Shown here one piece after another: positions 10,400 through 22,334 of a stretch of 64,000 nucleotides of DNA. The stretch is from contig NC_080546.1 in NCBI RefSeq assembly GCF_028640845.1, forward strand, positions 71,777,051-71,841,050, in the 5' to 3' direction. The stretch comes from Ahaetulla prasina (taxonomy: Eukaryota > Chordata > Lepidosauria > Squamata > Colubridae). A program made the position numbers and the translations under genes. Under the pieces are notes generated by a model. That model saw nothing but the letters and a program-made list of their open reading frames with translations, ran no database searches and was not told the DNA's origin. Every line of letters begins with the position of its first letter. Within the stretch, counting starts at the first letter, position 1.

Positions 10400-11516
10400 C
10401 AAACTGGAATTATATAATTAAATACTACGGTATTTGGACTGTAATATTTTTGGAAATTTTCTGTTTTGCAATCGATCATATGTGATTAATACCTGTTTAT
10501 TGCTTTATTCAAGAAGGTTTGAGTATATTAACACTGAGCGATCTCTTCTTCACATCCGACACATTTCAAGGCAATGATTATGTAACCCATTGAACACAAA
10601 TAAACACAGTTAATTATCTATTTTGTGTTTTGTTATTTTCTTAGGAAAATATGCTTTAAAATATGGGTGTGAGACCAGTGATATTTGAATGACTACTAGA
10701 AGAATTTTATTATTAAGGATAAACTTGCAAAATTATTAATGCATGAACTGCAAAGAAATTTAGCATTTCCTCTTTGTCTTTCAATTTTAAGCCTTTAATG
10801 TGGTGCTTTTTTCTTTCATAGAAAATTGCTGAGAGTTAATGCATTATTAAAAATGTTATGAAACTGATTATTTTTTCAAAAATAGAATTCTGAGTATTAA
10901 TAAATAAATAAGACAATAAAGATTTTTGGAACCACTCATATATACTTTCTAACCCAGTAATGTTTAAAGTAATGATGTACTATATTGGAAACCAGCAAAA
11001 CATAACAGTAGTTTAACTTTTTCAGAAAATGACCTTTTAATATTTGAGCTAGGACATTTGTGAGCCAATGTTTTTATTGCTGTCTGGCATTTGAGAACCT
11101 TGTAAAATGTTATTGATTTGTACTGCTTCTTAGAAACTTATCTATAACCCATAGGTGAACATAACTTGAACTCTTCATGGATCATCTTAAACATTTTAGT
11201 CTATGATTGAATTGGCAAAGATTTCACAGTTCATTATAGTTAACAGTCTTCTATTGCAGCTACAGTAAGTGTTACTTAAATGATTATTTTTAAGAAGTCT
11301 GTGTATGACTGTTCATGCTTTGGCTGGATTTGTAATTGAAGGCTTTGCATTTTCAGAATCATTAATCTAGTACTTTTCATAGAAATTTAATTTTTAAAGA
11401 TTGCACAAATGTTTTTAATACTTATAATTATGTCATGAAATTATCTATGATGCCTAATTCTGATTGATAATTCAGTCTCTAATAAAACAAGTGATATAGC
11501 AGAGTGTTTATACATT
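10400..11516. other. Intron sequence, nothing recognised
   Basis: AT-rich FSTL5 intron. No coding or RNA feature is visible. Confidence 0.45.
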
Positions 11517-11570
11517 TTGCTGGTGATTTGTATATAGAAATAGCTATTCCTATATACAAATCACCAGCAA
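11517..11570. repeat. Near-perfect 26-bp inverted repeat (hairpin)
   Basis: The arms TTGCTGGTGATTTGTATATA and the reverse complement are separated by only a few bases, with one mismatch across about 26 bp. It stands alone in unique-looking intron. It could be a tiny palindromic MITE or a recent inverted duplication. A microRNA precursor is less likely because there is almost no loop. Confidence 0.75.
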
Positions 11571-11574
11571 TACT

Positions 11575-12335
11575 ATATTTCATGCAACTATTTATCAGTG
11601 GCTATCCAAATTTATTACTCCATGACTAAAATTATGAGATTTCTAATTCTCATGTCTTTTCCATACAATCATGGCATTTCCAAAGCTTTTCATGGAATCA
11701 CAAAAATATTTTTGACCATATTTTTTTCATGATCCAATAGTGAAATAAATATGTGGATTCAACAAAAAATATATTGTACTAAGGTAAAACAGGTGAAAAT
11801 AGTATAGGCAATTAAATACATCCAAATGTACCAAAAATGGTAAATGGCATTGTTTCGGTTCACTTGTGCTTGTTGAACTGCAAAAGTAACACTATTTTAA
11901 AAAGTAATCTAAGTATATGGTGTTTCTCTAGAAGATAGATTACGAACTTGCACTTAACAGTATTTCATGTAATAGCAGACAATCAATATGTTGTGATCCT
12001 CATTCTTAGAAACAAAGTTTACAAAAATATTGAATTAACCCTGTTTCAGCTGGAAGTTTTCCTAGCAGAAACTAAAAAATAAGTCTAAACTTGATTCTGA
12101 GAAACAAACCGGATGAAAAAAAATGATTTATCTGCTTCAATCATGTCATTATCCTTTTGTTTTACTGATGTACACAAAGGGAAGGATCTATGTAAAGAGG
12201 AGTATCAGCAAAAGAAACTTTTGGGGATGCTGAGGAAAATATTCTATATAAAGTTCAGGATAAAATAGTAAAGAAAGAAATGGAAAGTAAATTGTTCAAT
12301 TCTAGTGACAAGCTGGAACTGTAAAGCAAGGCTTC
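11575..12335. other. Intron sequence, nothing recognised
   Basis: AT-rich intron without visible genes or repeats. Confidence 0.4.
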
Positions 12336-12339
12336 ATTC

Positions 12340-12780
12340 CAACAAATCCTCAGGTTACAAATAGAATGGGCAGGCTGTCAGTCCTGGATGCCATCTTTTT
12401 CTTTGGATCTTCAGAGCTGCCACATTTAGTGCTGTGGGAAACTGGGAGGGGGGATTGCATAGAGTGGTGGAGATATGTAGCCATAATAACATTCCTTTCT
12501 CTGAGAGTCAAGGACATTCGGGCCTGCACCTGGAGTGGCATCACTGGGAGTCATATCTAGTTGGGACGGTGCATTGATTGGACCATGTGATGGACATGTG
12601 GGTGCAGGGGAAGGGACTTGGACTTTCTTTTGGGTGGGGAAAACCTGGAAGCTTTTAGATTCGGGTTTTCCCAGATGTGCCAATATGACATCTCTAATAA
12701 AATGGAACTTTGAGGAACTTTTAGCCTTCAAGTCTTCTTTTGTTGCAGGTATTACTTGGAACCCTGACACTTGAGGACTA
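12340..12780. other. GC-richer block, possible old retroelement piece
   Basis: This stretch stands out from its AT-rich surroundings. Both strands carry overlapping open frames of 64-114 codons, which is expected of GC-richer DNA and not by itself evidence of a gene. A plus-strand AATAAAATGGAACTTTGAGG near the right side could be an LTR polyadenylation site. I do not recognise any protein. Confidence 0.3.
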
Positions 12781-13257
12781 TCTGTATGTAAAACCTCTGG
12801 TTTCTAAAAGATTGTATTGTTCATTTGTACCTCAGATTTGCTTTTCATGCATTATCTATTTATTTAGCTAGAAATATTATTGCTTAATTCTAAATATCAA
12901 TATTAATAAGGTCAATGTATCCATTTTTGTCATATTCAAATGCTTGGCATATGATGAGTTTGTCTCCTTCTCACAAGTGGTTGTAATTGTGGAAGAATAG
13001 ATTGTGGAATGATACAATTGTTTTTGCATATAGCTATTTCAGATCATTAACACGTCAATGATGAAAGATAATTTATGTACCTGCTTTTAAATCACTGGAT
13101 TGAATTAAGCATGCACTATTGCAGTATCTCAAAAGTTAAATGCTATTATTTTCCCCAAAATATATAGTTTAATTCAGGTAGTTGCTCATTCTCATGAAGA
13201 CAATTATGACTTCTATCGCCATAACTAAAATTTACCATGTCAACAATGGATCCTACC

Positions 13258-13394
13258 CAGTGGTGGGATTCAAGTAATTTAACAACCGGTTCTCTGCCCT
13301 AATGATTTCTTCTAACAGCCAGTTCACCAAACTGCTCAGAAAGTTAACAACTAGTTCTCCTGAAGTGGTGCGAACTGGCTGAATCCCATCACTG
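13258..13394. mobile_element. hAT-type MITE
   Basis: Ends are CAGTGGTGGGATTCAA and TGAATCCCATCACTG, with perfect 8-bp flanking duplications atcctacc. The 137-bp interior is non-coding. It needs a transposase in trans. Confidence 0.85.
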
Positions 13395-13409
13395 ATCCTA
13401 CCACTCTAA

Positions 13410-14990
13410 CTAAAACTGACCATAACTAAAATTAACCAACTTCATTCATTTTGGATGAACCTCGTTTATTTTGCTATGAGTTCCTTTTATGTGGGGTTCT
13501 CAGGGTCAACATTTTGTCTTTCCATTTTAAATATCTATATGAAGCCACTGTAGAAAGATGTCCATAGGTTCATAAAGCACTATTATCAATATCAATATTG
13601 AATGATATCCCCTCACACATCTTAAAAGAAAGGGAGGGAGAGAGGGAGGGAGGGATGTAAGAACTCTACTTAGTCTCAGGATCTGAGAAATCACACTCAA
13701 ATTTTTTTACCTGGAAAAATGTTCATAATTTCTTATTTCTCTAGGGAATGTTGTCTCCAGACATATATAGGTAATTACTGGTCAAATTCTATGCTGCTGT
13801 TGTACTGTACTTTACTTATTTTCATTTTTACTAACTTATTGTTATTGTTATTAACATTGTTAAAATAGTAATTTTGGCAAAAACAAAAAAAACAAAAAAC
13901 AAAACAAGGACTTGATGCTTTAGTTTCCTAGTTCATAGGTGGTTTTTTTTCAGTTGCATTCTCAAAAAAGACAAACTGATGACCAATGGAGCAGAATTAT
14001 CATTTTAAATATATTTTAAAAACATTTTAAATTTCTGGTATTCAGAAAGGCAGACAGCAACCTTTTGGGAGCTTTAGCTATCTATTCTTGATTTTTATAC
14101 CAATTGATTCTAAACTTCCTTTGGTTCATTTGGTCAGCTGAGTTACCTCTTCTATGCAATGGGTCATGCTTTAATTACTTTTATATTCCAGGAAAACTAA
14201 CTTTAACCTATTGTAATTTTGTATGGGTCAATTCTTCTTTACCTTTACCCAGATTCTAATTATCTCAGCACATTATCTCAGCAACTCCTAAAAATGTTCT
14301 CAAGGTGATTAAGGTTTCCTTCTTATATTATTATAGAAGAGGCATTTACATGAGCATTTGTTGTAATGTACAGCTCTGTACATTACTATTACAGAAGGGT
14401 CTTTGGTGAAAATGGAGTTTTCCATACTATTACACTTGAGAGTACAATCCACTTCAGACACAGCTATACAGAAAAGGTAGATTCCAGCAACCATCACAGT
14501 TAAATCAAGCACCAAATTGCTCTCATTTCCCCCCCCTCACAAAATATTCTATAGTAACACACATTTTTAAAAGAGCAAAATTTTTAGAAGTGATTTGCCA
14601 CTGTAGAATTTTAATTAAGAAATCAACTTTATTATTATACATGATCTCATCATTATGAAGTTTCCAATATATTTACATTTTAATATTTTAAATAATTTGG
14701 TTTACAACTCACTAGAAAATTAGACTGTAATGTTCTAATAACTGTTCTTCAAAGAGTTAGGCCCATAGAAATCCAAGGGCCACATACACAGAATTATGTT
14801 GTAAATGAACTCAGGTCTATTATGATGCCGAATGTGGTATTTCAAGAATTCCAGAAAGTTAAGAATTGGAATCTGTTATTTTCTTGTAAATGAATTAGCA
14901 ATATGTTTGTTTCTTTGTGAAATCTTCTCTTGGAAATGACTTACTGCATCCCTCTTAATATTCCAAAAATCAAGACTTGGCTATTTTATT
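13410..14990. other. Intron sequence, nothing recognised
   Basis: AT-rich, with a short GGGAGGGAGAGA tract near 13630 and an A/C-rich patch near 13880. No gene seen; short open frames are chance. Confidence 0.4.
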
Positions 14991-14994
14991 AAGG

Positions 14995-15165
14995 ATGGGG
15001 CATCCCAGAGAACTAGGGAAATTTTGCAATGGTCCCCTTACTATGGTTAATATCATCCTGTTTTATTTTGTGCCCATTTTTATAGATTTTTTGTTTTTAA
15101 ACTGCCCAGAGTCACTTTCATGTGAAATGAGCAAATATATAAATACGATAAATTATAAATAGAGG
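14995..15165 (+). mobile_element. LINE 3' tail (L2-like)
   Basis: AAACTGCCCAGAGTCACTTT followed by ATATATAAATACGATAAATT resembles the degenerate L2-like 3' end used by several squamate LINEs and SINEs. The coding part is absent. Confidence 0.5.
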
Positions 15166-15169
15166 TAGC

Positions 15170-15810
15170 CTAAAATTTATTTTGAAAAATTATCCTCTAC
15201 ATCTGAAGTTCTAATGAAAATGATAAGAAAAATTATTAAAACAATTACTTAACTTAAACAAACAAGACTTAACTTTGAAAATATTAAAGGAATTACATTT
15301 TTAATTGTTTGTGAATTAATACATCCCCTATGACCAATAACAGTTTAGGCAAACAGAATGAGTTATTTCACAGAGAGACTAATTAATTTGATTAAAACTC
15401 TAGGCTGTCATACCAGTAAAACGATTGTTCGTTCTTCTAGATGTGAAAGTAGCTGCTGTGTGATGTTCAGAACACCTGCTCTAACTATTAAAGATCAGGA
15501 ATGAATATTTTACAATTACTTAATTTAACACTGCTTTGAAACACTGTATAACGTAATTACAGACATTAATTTATTCCAATTATCTTACTTAAATTTGTGA
15601 ACTGTGTTGATGTCTTCTAAAATATTTTTTGGGGTATTGTTTTCTCTCTTATTCTACATAGAAATGGAATTGTTTATAAAACAGGCTCTTTGGGCATAAT
15701 TGAGGACCTCCTGTTGTTTTCACAGATATAGATTCAATTACTTTAATATAATGCTTGGACTAAAGTAGTGCAAAATTAGAGATTATTCAACACAAAGAGA
15801 AAATTCAGTA
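15170..15810. other. Intron sequence, nothing recognised
   Basis: AT-rich intron; no supported feature. Confidence 0.4.
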
Positions 15811-15814
15811 AACT

Positions 15815-16180
15815 CTATACCTGTTTTTTTTCCCCTCTGGTGCCTTTAAGCTCTTTCATTAATCCATACAGCATAGAATCCCTGTAATAAACTATATGCC
15901 CTCTCCACAAAGAGGATGAGGACCGGATACTTGGTTTGGCAGTAAGGGGGATTTTCTGGATTCCTGGGATACTTTTGCATGTTTGGGTTGAACTCAGGGT
16001 GCCTTGCAGTGGGCATAACCTGAGTGCAAAGACCATGTTGATTTGCCCAGTTGGGGTAAGTTGAAGAGTACTTATCCCAACTGGAGACTGTCATACATAA
16101 CTGTGACTGATTGCTCTCCTCAGGTATGTATGATCCTCTTGTCTATCTGGATGGGAAGCAGGGGTTATTATGGTCTGACA
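15815..16180 (-). other. GC-richer block with two overlapping minus frames, unidentified
   Basis: Two minus-strand open frames of 73 and 82 codons overlap in different phases. The base composition suggests an old retroelement. I recognise no conserved motif, and neither frame has a plausible start context. Confidence 0.25.
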
Positions 16181-16553
16181 AGTTGTAATAGGAGCTAGAT
16201 ACCATGCCAAACACAGAAATTTAATGATAAAAATATTTCAATATTTTGAGCAAAAAAATTGTCCTCTGCTTATTTGCCTAAGAAAGCCAAGTCTTTTGCA
16301 GTCCTCCTTCTGCAAACTTTCTGAATGAAAGTTTGCAATTCCCTCCTTCTTAGGCTGGGAGGGAATGGCTCAAAATCATTCAGCTAGCTTTCATGGTTAA
16401 AGGGATTAGGACTCCTGATTTTTAGCCTGATATTTAACCATTTTAACAAAAATTGGGTGTCATATATAAAGCACTATTATACCCAACAAACTAACTCATT
16501 TCAAAAACAAATGCTAAAAGTTAAGTATATCTGCCACAATATATTGTAAGAAT

Positions 16554-16736
16554 CAGTGGTGGGTTGCCCCCGGTTTGGACCGGTTCTATAGAACCGATAG
16601 TAAAACTAGTGGGAGGCTCCACCCACTGACCCAAATGTCGTCAAAACTCTTCTACGTATGCGCAGAAGAGTGCGTGCACGCGAGCGGAGCGAGCACAATG
16701 CGAACCAGTAGTAAAGGTAAGTAGAACCCATCCCTG
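16554..16736. mobile_element. hAT-type MITE
   Basis: Ends CAGTGGTGGGTT and AACCCATCCCTG are inverted repeats. The flanking 8-bp duplications are gtaagaat and gtaggaat, with one mismatch. The interior has a GGACCGGTTCTATAGAACCG palindrome and a CG-rich patch. Confidence 0.8.
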
Positions 16737-16949
16737 GTAGGAATGTAAGAAAACAATTTTGCAAGAAAAGAGCTGAATATCTAAAGGAAGCATTCATGCC
16801 ATGGATCATAACAATCTCATATCAATATTGTTTTAGAAATGGAATTTTTTTTTTTTCAGAACTTTTATTTTCGAAAGTATTTTTTGGAACCTATGCTTTG
16901 GGATTGTCATGTAGCCCACAAGAGACTAAAAATACCTCTTGCATCAAAA

Positions 16950-17141
16950 GTGCCTTCTGGTGCGTGTGCGCCAGCCAGCTGGTCTTCGTATGCACCAGAG
17001 CGCCAGATACCTGAAGACCACCTGGCTGGCATGCATGTGTGCACTGGAAACCAGAACAGCAGCTGGCAACGGCCTGTGTGCCCACAGAGAGGGCTCTGCG
17101 TGCCACCTCTGGCACATGTGCCATCAGTTCGCCATCACGGT
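16950..17141 (-). mobile_element. hAT-type MITE fragment
   Basis: The right end GCACATGTGCCATCAGTTCG and CCATCAC matches, in inverse orientation, the terminal repeat of the MITE at 40504-40780. The left end is not recognisable. Overlapping open frames here are a side effect of higher GC content. Confidence 0.55.
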
Positions 17142-17518
17142 TCTAAAATGTCCCTTATTGTTTGATTGAACCAAACAGCAAAATCCAAATTCTTTCCTAT
17201 TTATTTGCATTTCATACAGTCTGTTATTTCTCCATTCTTAATAAAATCATCCCATTTCCCAACATTTTATTTTTAAAAGGTATTTGTGGGCATTTTTTCT
17301 TAATATAAATATTTTTCCACTTTTATTAATGCAGCATACTCTTATTTATATGTACTTTCTCTTGTTATAGATCTATATTTTAGTTGAAATCAAAAGATGG
17401 ACAAATGGGTGGATTTTGACATATAATTGTGTTTTTATTTAAAAAGTTGCATACTTTGCAATAACGATCTTAACTAAGGTGATCTGCAGGATGAGCTAAA
17501 TGGACATATACATTTTAT

Positions 17519-17603
17519 ATACATACATACATACATACATATATATACATATATACATATATACATGCATACATATATATATACATACATATATATGTAT
17601 ATG
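17519..17603. repeat. TACA/TATA mixed microsatellite
   Basis: Alternating ACAT and TATA units of variable length, immediately left of the second hammerhead-bearing module. Confidence 0.9.
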
Positions 17604-18094
17604 TCACCACCGCACATCCACCCAGAAAGCAGACCCAAACCCACAATGATCATGAAGCACGACCAAGGACCAGAAGCCAGACCGCAGCTGCAACATTAGC
17701 CATTTCAAACCCCTCCAATCCATTCATGCAGCAGACTGACACCCACTATGAAGATGTAGCACGACCACAAAGCCAAACAACAGCTATGCAGCTCACCAGC
17801 TCAAATCCCCCAGCAGCACAGACTAGACTGAGCACAACCAAGCCCCCACCAACACAGGACACACCCCCATCCAATCAGAGCACAGAAAAACCCCCATCCA
17901 ATCAGAGCACAGCCAAGCTCCCACCCAATCAGTTCAAACCCCCCACCAGCAGTTAAAAGGAAGAAACAGCTGTGATCACACATTGCTCCCAGAAGCACGT
18001 AGCTGAAGCCTGAAGATGACGAATGAGACTTCGTCGAAACGTCGTCAAGACACTTCCAATTTTACACAGGAGAAAACCCGAACAACCAAAGACC

Positions 18095-18096
<2 letters not shown>
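17604..18096 (+). mobile_element. Penelope-type module with CCAAT repeats, TATA-like box and hammerhead-like motif
   Basis: The plus strand carries several CCAATCAG boxes in short direct repeats (about 17870-17935), a TTAAAAGG TATA-like box near 17955, a TGATCACACATTGCTCCCAG block shared with the 10-kb module, a hammerhead-like core, a GGAGAAAACCCG remnant hairpin, and GACCTACATA flowing into (TA)n. It has no protein-coding capacity; the proline-rich open frame across the repeats is a by-product. The two modules share order and sequence blocks, so they are copies of one mobile unit, likely non-autonomous Penelope-type. Confidence 0.5.
18004..18050 (+). ncRNA. Hammerhead-like motif, intact core
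   Basis: CUGAAGA, then a stem II in which GACGAA pairs with UUCGUC, then GAAACGUC. All invariant core positions I can check are present. Stem I is weak (one G-C and one wobble pair), and stem III is the self-complementary ACGU, so a dimeric fold is needed. Function is not shown. Confidence 0.5.

Positions 18097-18184
<88 letters not shown>
18097..18184. repeat. (TA)n microsatellite
   Basis: A pure TA array of about 44 units that starts at the CTACATA end of the preceding module. The Tyr-Ile open frames over it are artefacts. Confidence 0.97.
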
Positions 18185-18189
<5 letters not shown>

Positions 18190-18191
<2 letters not shown>

Positions 18192-19050
18192 ATCTCTGTT
18201 TTACTAGAGCAAGAAGTCAAAGAAAAATGATGCTTTTCAACCTGCATCATGTTTACTCTGTTTTTTATGACTCAACAGCCATATGTGTTGGGGACACATT
18301 TTGTTTCTTGTCATTTTTATATCATGGTGATTGGGAAAGAAGAAAAGAGCCATAGAAAAATACTGGTTTTGTGTTTTTATATATGTGAAGTTAAAATGTT
18401 TCTTTAGAAAGTCTCTGTATGTGTCAGAAAAGCTGAATCTTAGACCTGGGAGATGTCCCTTTTGCTTATCATAATGGCAATTCAGAAGCTGACCTTACAG
18501 AAAAGAAGGTTATACTTCAAAATGTCAGTAGTACATTTAATATTCTTCAGGTATTTCCATGTTACTTCTGTACTTCCAAAATCAATAATTTATATGTAGC
18601 TATAAAGCTTCTATATTTTATTTCCAAATTTAGGTTTAGTAAAGATTAGTATTTTGTTTTCATAATTTTAATTCATTGTGGACAGAAATTAGTCTTATAT
18701 CACTTATAATTATTTCAGTTCTTTTAATCTTTTGGTGTTCTATTATTTTTTATGAGTGTCACATATAATAGGAGATATGTTTCATATGTTGTTATATTTT
18801 AGAATGAACTATTTGAAAGAAAAGCCACAATTCATCTTTTGGCTTTGCATATAGTCGCAAAATCTGCCATGTTTTATAATATGGGAATATTACATATTCT
18901 GTATTTTGTTGTTTCGTATTACTACTAAATGGTATACAAATACTTTCATCTAACATTGTGCCCTCAACTGTTTATTAAAATAAAAAAAGATTATTTATTG
19001 AACATTGATGTCTGCCTTATAATATCCTGTTTATTCTGGCATTTTCATCA
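18190..19050. other. Intron sequence, nothing recognised
   Basis: AT-rich intron; no gene or named repeat seen. Confidence 0.4.
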
Positions 19051-19051
19051 C

Positions 19052-19092
19052 TGCTAGTTTATAAATTGTCTTTGATTAAAGATTTTTATTAG
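19052..19092. repeat. 41-bp target-site duplication, left copy
   Basis: TGCTAGTTTATAAATTGTCT and the following 21 bp recur without change at 19457-19497, on the far side of the SINE. It is unusually long for a retroposon target duplication. Confidence 0.9.
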
Positions 19093-19456
19093 GTAAAGGT
19101 AAAGTTCCCCTCGCACATATGTGCTAGTCATTGCCGACTCTAGGGGGCGGTGTTCATCTCTGTTTCAAAGCCGAAGAGCCGGCGCTGTCCGAAGATGTCT
19201 CCGTGGTCATGTGGCCGGTATGACTCAACGCCAAAGTGCACGGAACACTGTTACCTTCCCACCAAAGTTGGTCCCTATTTTTTCTACTTGCATTTTTACG
19301 TGCTTTCGAAACTGCTGGTTGGCAGAAGCTGGGACAAGTAACGGGAGCTCACCCAATTACATGGCAGCACTAGGGATTCGAACCACTGAGCTGCCGACCT
19401 TTCGATCGACAAGCTCAACATCCTAGCTCCTGAGCCACCACATCCCTATTAATAAA
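19093..19456 (-). mobile_element. Sauria SINE, near full length
   Basis: On the minus strand it runs from a tRNA-like head (GGATGTGGTGGCTCAGGAGC, then GGTTCGAATCCCTAGTGCTG as the B box region) through the middle block to CCTAGAGTCGGCAATGACTA and ACCTTTACCT. The tail is BovB-like. It is flanked by a 41-bp direct repeat and looks fairly young. Confidence 0.92.
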
Positions 19457-19497
19457 TGCTAGTTTATAAATTGTCTTTGATTAAAGATTTTTATTAG
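19457..19497. repeat. 41-bp target-site duplication, right copy
   Basis: Identical to 19052-19092 across all 41 bases as read. Confidence 0.9.
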
Positions 19498-19814
19498 CGT
19501 TTATTATAATATAAAATACAAATGAAAATAAAGAACAGAAAAGAGGTGAGATGTGTGCAAGATAAAAAGAAAAATAAAATAAAATAAAAAGTATAAAGTG
19601 ATGCCTGCCTTATGGAACATTTGCTCCTATCTCTTAAAGTGAGGATACTCCCTCCTTCCTTGTTTTTTGGAAGTCCATCAAGACATCAATTTATCATGAG
19701 ATCTTGGAATCTTAGGAGATTGGTGAGATCTTGAGGTTGCACCATTGCAAATAGAATCTCTTGTGTGTTCTTTTTAAAAATGAGCTTGCTTGACATGTTT
19801 ATTTTTTTATATTT

Positions 19815-19885
19815 TTTTAAATATGTGCCACCCAGGTCACTTTTTCTGGGTTGGGCAGCCATATAAATATTACACAAATAGTTCA
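19815..19885 (+). mobile_element. L2-like LINE 3' tail fragment
   Basis: TGCCACCCAGGTCACTTTTT and GGGCAGCCATATAAATATTA match the general form of L2-like 3' ends. Only the tail is left. Confidence 0.45.
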
Positions 19886-20317
19886 TATTTATTTAAACCA
19901 TCAATAAAAACTCTTAAACCAAGTTATAATTTGTGAAATGGACTTGAATAAATGTAAATGTAAATGAATAAATATAAATTTTAACTGTATAAAAATACAA
20001 GTTCATACTTTAACTATATTTAGTTTTGACCTACAGGCAATTTAATGCAATGTTCAAGTATGCTCTGGAAGTGGAGTTATTTTCTGTAAAAATGGAGATC
20101 AAAGACAATATACTCCTGTTAGAATTAACTATACTTTTTCATTTGAATTCATTTTAGAAAGATAATTTTTAAAAGTTGGCATATTCAAAATGACTGCAAA
20201 AATAAGGAATATGTTAGAGCTGAATTCTGAAAGGCAAAGCAAAAATGATAGTCAGTTTTTTTCATAGTTTGTTAATTGAAGACATATTTATTTAAGTAAC
20301 AGTATTCTAAGCTTTAC

Positions 20318-20680
20318 AGGGACGTGGTAGATCAAGGGCTAGGACGTTGAGCTTGTCGATCGAAAGGTCGGCAGCTCAGCAGTTTGAATCCCTAGTGCTG
20401 CCGTGTAAGGGGGTTAGCTCCTGTTACTTGTCCCAGCTTCTGCCAACCTAGCAGTTTCGAAAGCACATAAAAATGCAAGTAGAAAAAATAGGGACCACCT
20501 TTTGTGGGAAGGTAACAGCATTCCGTGCGCCTTTGGCATTGTGTCATGCCGGCCACATGACCATGGAGACGTCTTCGGACAGTGCTGGCTCTTCGGCTTT
20601 GAAACGGAGATGAGCACTGCCCCCTAGAGTCGGCAACGACTAGCACGTATGTACAAGGGGAACCTTTACCTTTACCTTTA
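20318..20680 (+). mobile_element. Sauria SINE, near full length
   Basis: Head GGGACGTGGTAGATCAAGGG, B-box region GCAGTTTGAATCCCTAGTGC, and a 3' end of CCTAGAGTCGGCAACGACTA with three ACCTTT units. The short flanking repeat TATTCTAAGC occurs on both sides (20303-20312 and 20679-20688). Confidence 0.92.
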
Positions 20681-20699
20681 TTCTAAGCATAAGAACATT

Positions 20700-21650
20700 A
20701 ATAAAGCAACATTGAAGTATCTATCGGACTACAAATGACTGTAAATTCAGAAGGTAAAATCTTATTTTAAGTTGTTTCTCTTTATTGAGCATACGAGGAA
20801 GGTGATTATTAGATTTTCATGGTACTGTTCCTAGGCCTTATTTTGCAAGCAAAACATACTCTGGAATTGTTCATTAAGTCATTTAATCAAGAATTTAAAA
20901 ATAATCACATCTTATAATATTAAAACCTGCCTGAATGAAAGGTCACCTTCAGTACAAACGAAATATACCAAAAGGACTAGCATGATTGCAGTAGCCCCTA
21001 ATTCAGATGGAACAGAGTACTGGAAAAGTATTAAGGTAGAAAGCAATTTACGATAAAAACCAATTCAGTTCTATTCAGCAGTAAGTTATACCACATTTGG
21101 AAGTCCAAGTGGTATTGCAACTTTAATATCCTTTAGCTAAAAGTCCCTTTGTTTCATTTCATTCTTCTTTTTTCACTAACTTTCATGCCTACATTTTTTC
21201 TTCCAATGTCTAATTGTGCAAAGAAAACCTTGTCTACAACTATAATAAAGCACCAGGGAGAAAAAATTAAAACAACATGCTTGTTTTCCATAATGGTTTT
21301 TACCTCAGGCCATTCTGTACTGTGTCTCTGCTTGGACTACAAAGTAATTGATCTTCAAGTGGCACTACAGCATGTGGAATAACAGTGTTATTTAGCCCTA
21401 GCTGTCTCTTTTCATATGGTAACTATTACTGAGCTTTGGATAAAAGGTTTGTGAAAGAAAGAAAATATTCCCTTCATAACTGAATTCAGCAATATCAAAT
21501 ATTGTATTCAAAGATTGCTTAAAGTTTTGATGAGTATGATGGCCTTGAATATGGGAAAATATGCTAAAGAAAGCATAGCTTGTATTATATGAAGTGGAAT
21601 TGACACACAGAGTTTGGGGAAAAAAACACCTGTTGTGTATGTTGTCACAC
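20700..21650. other. Intron sequence, nothing recognised
   Basis: AT-rich intron. A 77-codon frame at 21149-21382 has no recognisable motif and is likely chance. Confidence 0.4.
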
Positions 21651-21654
21651 CTTT

Positions 21655-21895
21655 CAAGGAGCTCTGGTGGTTAGAGTGCAGTATTGTTGGCTAACTCTGC
21701 CCACAACCTGGAGTTTGATCCTGACAAGGCTCAAGGTTGACTCAGCCTTCCATCTTTCTGAAGTTGGTAAAATGAGGACCCAAATTGTTGGGGGAAATAT
21801 GCTGACATTGCAAACTGCTCAGAGACTGTTGTAAAGCATTATGAAGTGGTATATAATTCTAAGTGCTATTGCTATAATAAGTCTAAGTGCTATTT
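21655..21895 (+). mobile_element. tRNA-derived SINE, ATTGCTATT-tailed family
   Basis: Head GAGCTCTGGTGGTTAGAGTG, central CTCAAGGTTGACTCAGCCTT and GAGGACCCAAATTGTTGGGG, then TCTAAGTGCTATTGCTAT twice at the 3' end. Confidence 0.8.
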
Positions 21896-22334
21896 CTATT
21901 GCTATTTCAAACTAGGGTATAAATCCTGGGAGAATGTCCACTGTACTATTAGGGGTAAATAATTTAACCCCATACCTCCAAAGTAATTTTTGTCTACAAA
22001 CTGAAGCAACCACTATGTACAAGCATATATACTGTACACGGTACATATATTCAGATTCATAGTTATGAGCAAAATGTCAGTTAAAAATCAAAGGTAAAAG
22101 AGTATTGAAAATATGCATCTCTCAACAATATTTTATTCATTTTCATTAATTATTTCACAATAAATATTTTTTCTTCTAACGTCTTACTTGATTCATATCA
22201 TGTTCTGTCAAAATATAGCTGTCCTTTATTATAAAGGACCATTCTTTCAAGTAAGCTATTCTTTAGGTTTATTTATTTTTTAAAAACTCACTTCTGTTCC
22301 TTTTTTTTTTTGCTCATTTATAACTTTTATAACA

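Noticed and set aside
11517..11570. microRNA precursor
   Set aside because: Stem is perfect but the loop is almost absent, unlike a typical precursor.
12350..12774. Overlapping frames on both strands
   Set aside because: Expected from a GC-richer block; no motif.
17726..17998. Proline/serine-rich frame and its complement
   Set aside because: They arise from CCAAT-containing short repeats in a mobile module; no start context or conservation is visible.
18016..18355. Frames with Tyr-Ile repeats on both strands
   Set aside because: They translate the (TA)n array.
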